A DNA stretch of 64,000 nt, taken from assembly GCA_947311845.1 (NCBI GenBank), contig CAMZMU010000123.1:15979161-16043160 (forward strand). The letters run 5' to 3'. The stretch comes from Poa pratensis. Taxonomy: Eukaryota; Streptophyta; Magnoliopsida; Poales; Poaceae. The notes under the pieces are model-generated. The model searched no databases. It was not told the DNA's origin and saw nothing but the letters and a program-made list of their open reading frames with translations. The translations under genes and the position numbers were made by a program. Numbering within the stretch: position 1 is the stretch's first letter; each line of letters opens with the position of its first letter. Shown here one piece after another: positions 61,580-64,000 of the stretch.

Positions 61580-64000
61580 GGATTGAGCCTGGAAGAGCCC
61601 TCTTGTCTGCTTCTCTCGACCCGCCGCCGCTTCTTAATTATCAGACAAAAACCAAGTCAGGGAAAATTAATTGTTCCAAAGACTAATGATTATAACACTT
61701 CTTAGCTGCTCATACTGCATGTAACTATAGCCGGGAAATTGATATGAAGATTAAACTGATGCGACTATTGATTTAAAGCAAGATATACTACTATTATAGA
61801 TAAATATTCTGGATTGATGTTAGCTGCTCAAGATTAATATCATAACAATATAACAATTTATTTGATGATCATCCTTTGTATCAGATTTATCTAGGAAACC
61901 CAAAACATGAGTGATTTTAAATCACTTGGGGGGAGGGGCTTGGGCAAAAGAGGAGCTAATTTCAAAATTAAATCAACTCTTTCCTAGGTGGGAACTGAGC
62001 CCCTTATAAAATTAGGAGAAATAAGCTTTCTATCATATTTTTACTTGATGAATCAGATGGGCCTGCGAAAGATAAGATGAGAATAGAATGGCTCAACATA
62101 TTTCCAGTAAGAACTTACCTTTTTCACAATTCAACTTGAACACAATATAAAATATTGGATCAAAATCTTTGAGTAACTATTGTACATTGTTCAAATTAAC
62201 CTGCACAAGAAGCACAGGGTGTGACCACTTTTGTTAACAGAAAATAAATAACAGTGGGGAAAATAAAAGCACCTCCATACAGTTCGATTCTTTCAAAATA
62301 TAAATGTAAAACGGCTTGCAGAAAGATAAATGAACATGCTCTACCTCGCAGAACATAATGGGTGAAATATTAAAATGTACAACATAAACTGGTCTACACT
62401 AATAACTATGACTATCTACACTATAAGTATGACAAGTGAGATTTAGCTTAAATAATACTTGCTAAATCACAATCCGAATTAACATATATAGTTTTTCGTA
62501 CAATGTTCACTCTCGGGTGAATACCAAAACTCGTGAGCAAGTTCTCATAACACTATAAGTAACCAAGGAATGATTTCCACTTAAATATTGGTGCTGTTAC
62601 GTACTGACCATTAGATAATAAAGTGCTCCAGTTTATCTCATTTCAATACAATGCAGTTTCTGATGAACATAAGCATATCTATCACTGAAAGAGAGAAATA
62701 AAATTATTAACAGCTAGACAATGACATACGTGTATGGTCCATTGTCAACAAATCTAATTCTCTGGAGCCTTTCCGTAACCGTGTATGTCAGCAAATAAGT
62801 AAAGCCCTGACACACGGTATTTTCCGTAACCGTGCAATATTTAACCTTCAGCAAAGGCTCTTTGATCATGGTCATCTTTTTCAAAGAAAATATATAACGT
62901 GCAGCAAGATAAACACATGATTGAGATCTAGCATATATTCCAAGGTGATATTGTAGGTTGGCCAGACAAATTTAGGGAAATCACATATACTCCTAAATAG
63001 AAGAACTAAAGGTTTACCACTTCAAAATCCCAGCATTCTGTATAAAAGAACTGTTATCACATTCGGCGACCAATTGAGCCAAGGATGCAGGAGAGGAGGC
63101 TCACCTAGGCGTCGCCCTTTAGTATGTTTGGCGACGACTCGTGCTTGCGGAGAGCGAGGATGGCAGAGGCTTGACTGACTGGGCTTCCTCGTTCGTCCCT
63201 GCTCCTCTCCTAGAACGCGTGAACCCAAATTATTAGGCCAGACAACATAGCATAAGAAGGAATTAATCTTCACTGACAGTCTGCTTGGATATTTCATTAC
63301 CTGAAAAGCCAATCTTCCTGAAAATTTACATAAGCTAAGTGCTTGATCTTCTAAGCTGCACCAGCATTAAAAACTCCAACTTTTCCTACACCTTTAGCCA
63401 AGCGAGGAAAAAATTAAATATAATTAACTTAGAAGAAAAGGTGGGCTTGACCTGCTCCTAGAAATAGAGGCATGCCATGAAGGACATCTAGCACTTACTT
63501 AACGCTTGGATTTCCTGCCCCCATCGCTGCCCTTTGGTGCTTTCTCTCCTGGAGCAGCTAGCCTACCTGTCCACAATGGAAGGCAATGCTCATTAGATGA
63601 TGTCCTAACTGTCTTACATTGTTTAGTATTTGGTTATGCTTACTTATATATACTTTAAGCTATATTCATAAGATGACAGAAGTTCTTGCAAGCTTTACCA
63701 AAGATGACTCACCAAAAAGAATCATAAATCAATGCTTGACTTGCACATCACAACAACAAACATATGCTTCACCATCTGCTTGTAACCATCCTTCAGCTGC
63801 TCCTTTTGAGAAGAAGATAACACCTATGGCGTGGATCTCCTGCAAGGGAAACCGGTCATTCTCATTCGGAACACCTATTTACTTCATATATAAAATGTAT
63901 TACACACCTATATATATCCAATCTTGTGTAGATATTATATACGACCAATCAGTTATCATTTATTAGACATGTATTCAACTTTGGTGGATATAACAATATA
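61580..64000. other. Probable Helitron interior with exon-like pieces
   Basis: Two minus-strand pieces look like exons: about 63170-63109 (AILALRKHESSPNILKGD, then a splice-donor-like TAG|GTGAGC), and about 63560-63500 (RLAAPGEKAPKGSDGGRKSK followed by a stop). Neither family is recognised. No Helitron 5' end was found before the window edge. Confidence 0.35.

Overview
This is nuclear DNA from a grass, most likely a Triticeae species (wheat, barley, Aegilops or rye). The reasons are spliced genes with GT-AG introns and GC-rich first exons, plus long repeat tracts. The repeats include a MULE, Stowaway and Tourist MITEs, LINE tails, Helitron ends and a retrotransposon with a tRNA-Asp primer-binding site. 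I assigned families by reading translations and motifs; no database search was run.

Left third (1-14.6 kb). A decayed Mutator-like transposase lies on the minus strand. It is followed by a three-exon ankyrin-repeat/PGG membrane protein gene and an intronless PLS-type pentatricopeptide-repeat (PPR) gene. LINE-derived sequence and a PIF/Harbinger transposase remnant close this part.

Middle (14.7-42 kb). Eleven in-frame exons encode an ER-type M28 metallopeptidase that lacks both its 5' and 3' ends. Next comes a broken copy of the tRNA-modification gene MnmG/GidA. Helitron-like 3' ends (hairpin plus CTAG|T) close units at 25865, 33480 and 41972, so much of this stretch looks like Helitrons carrying gene fragments. 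Between the last two lies one apparently intact two-exon CC-NBS-LRR resistance-type gene (35201-38514, minus strand).

Right part (42.5-64 kb). A LINE-like insertion with a clear 16-bp target-site duplication carries a nested 2.7-kb repeat, which holds palindromic 42-bp tandem repeats. Then comes the most unusual structure: a 5.2-kb head-to-head inverted repeat (47916-53083) built from two diverged 5' halves of one LTR-retrotransposon family. Each half carries a multiplied tRNA-Asp primer-binding site. After a tandem-repeat region there is an intact papain-like cysteine protease gene (57654-58898). A minus-strand Helitron end sits 50 bp past its stop codon. The sequence beyond that end contains a broken Rab5-type GTPase fragment and other exon-like pieces.

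The five intact or near-intact genes (ankyrin/PGG, PPR, M28 peptidase, NLR, cysteine protease) do not form a pathway. They are separate genes embedded in transposon-rich DNA.
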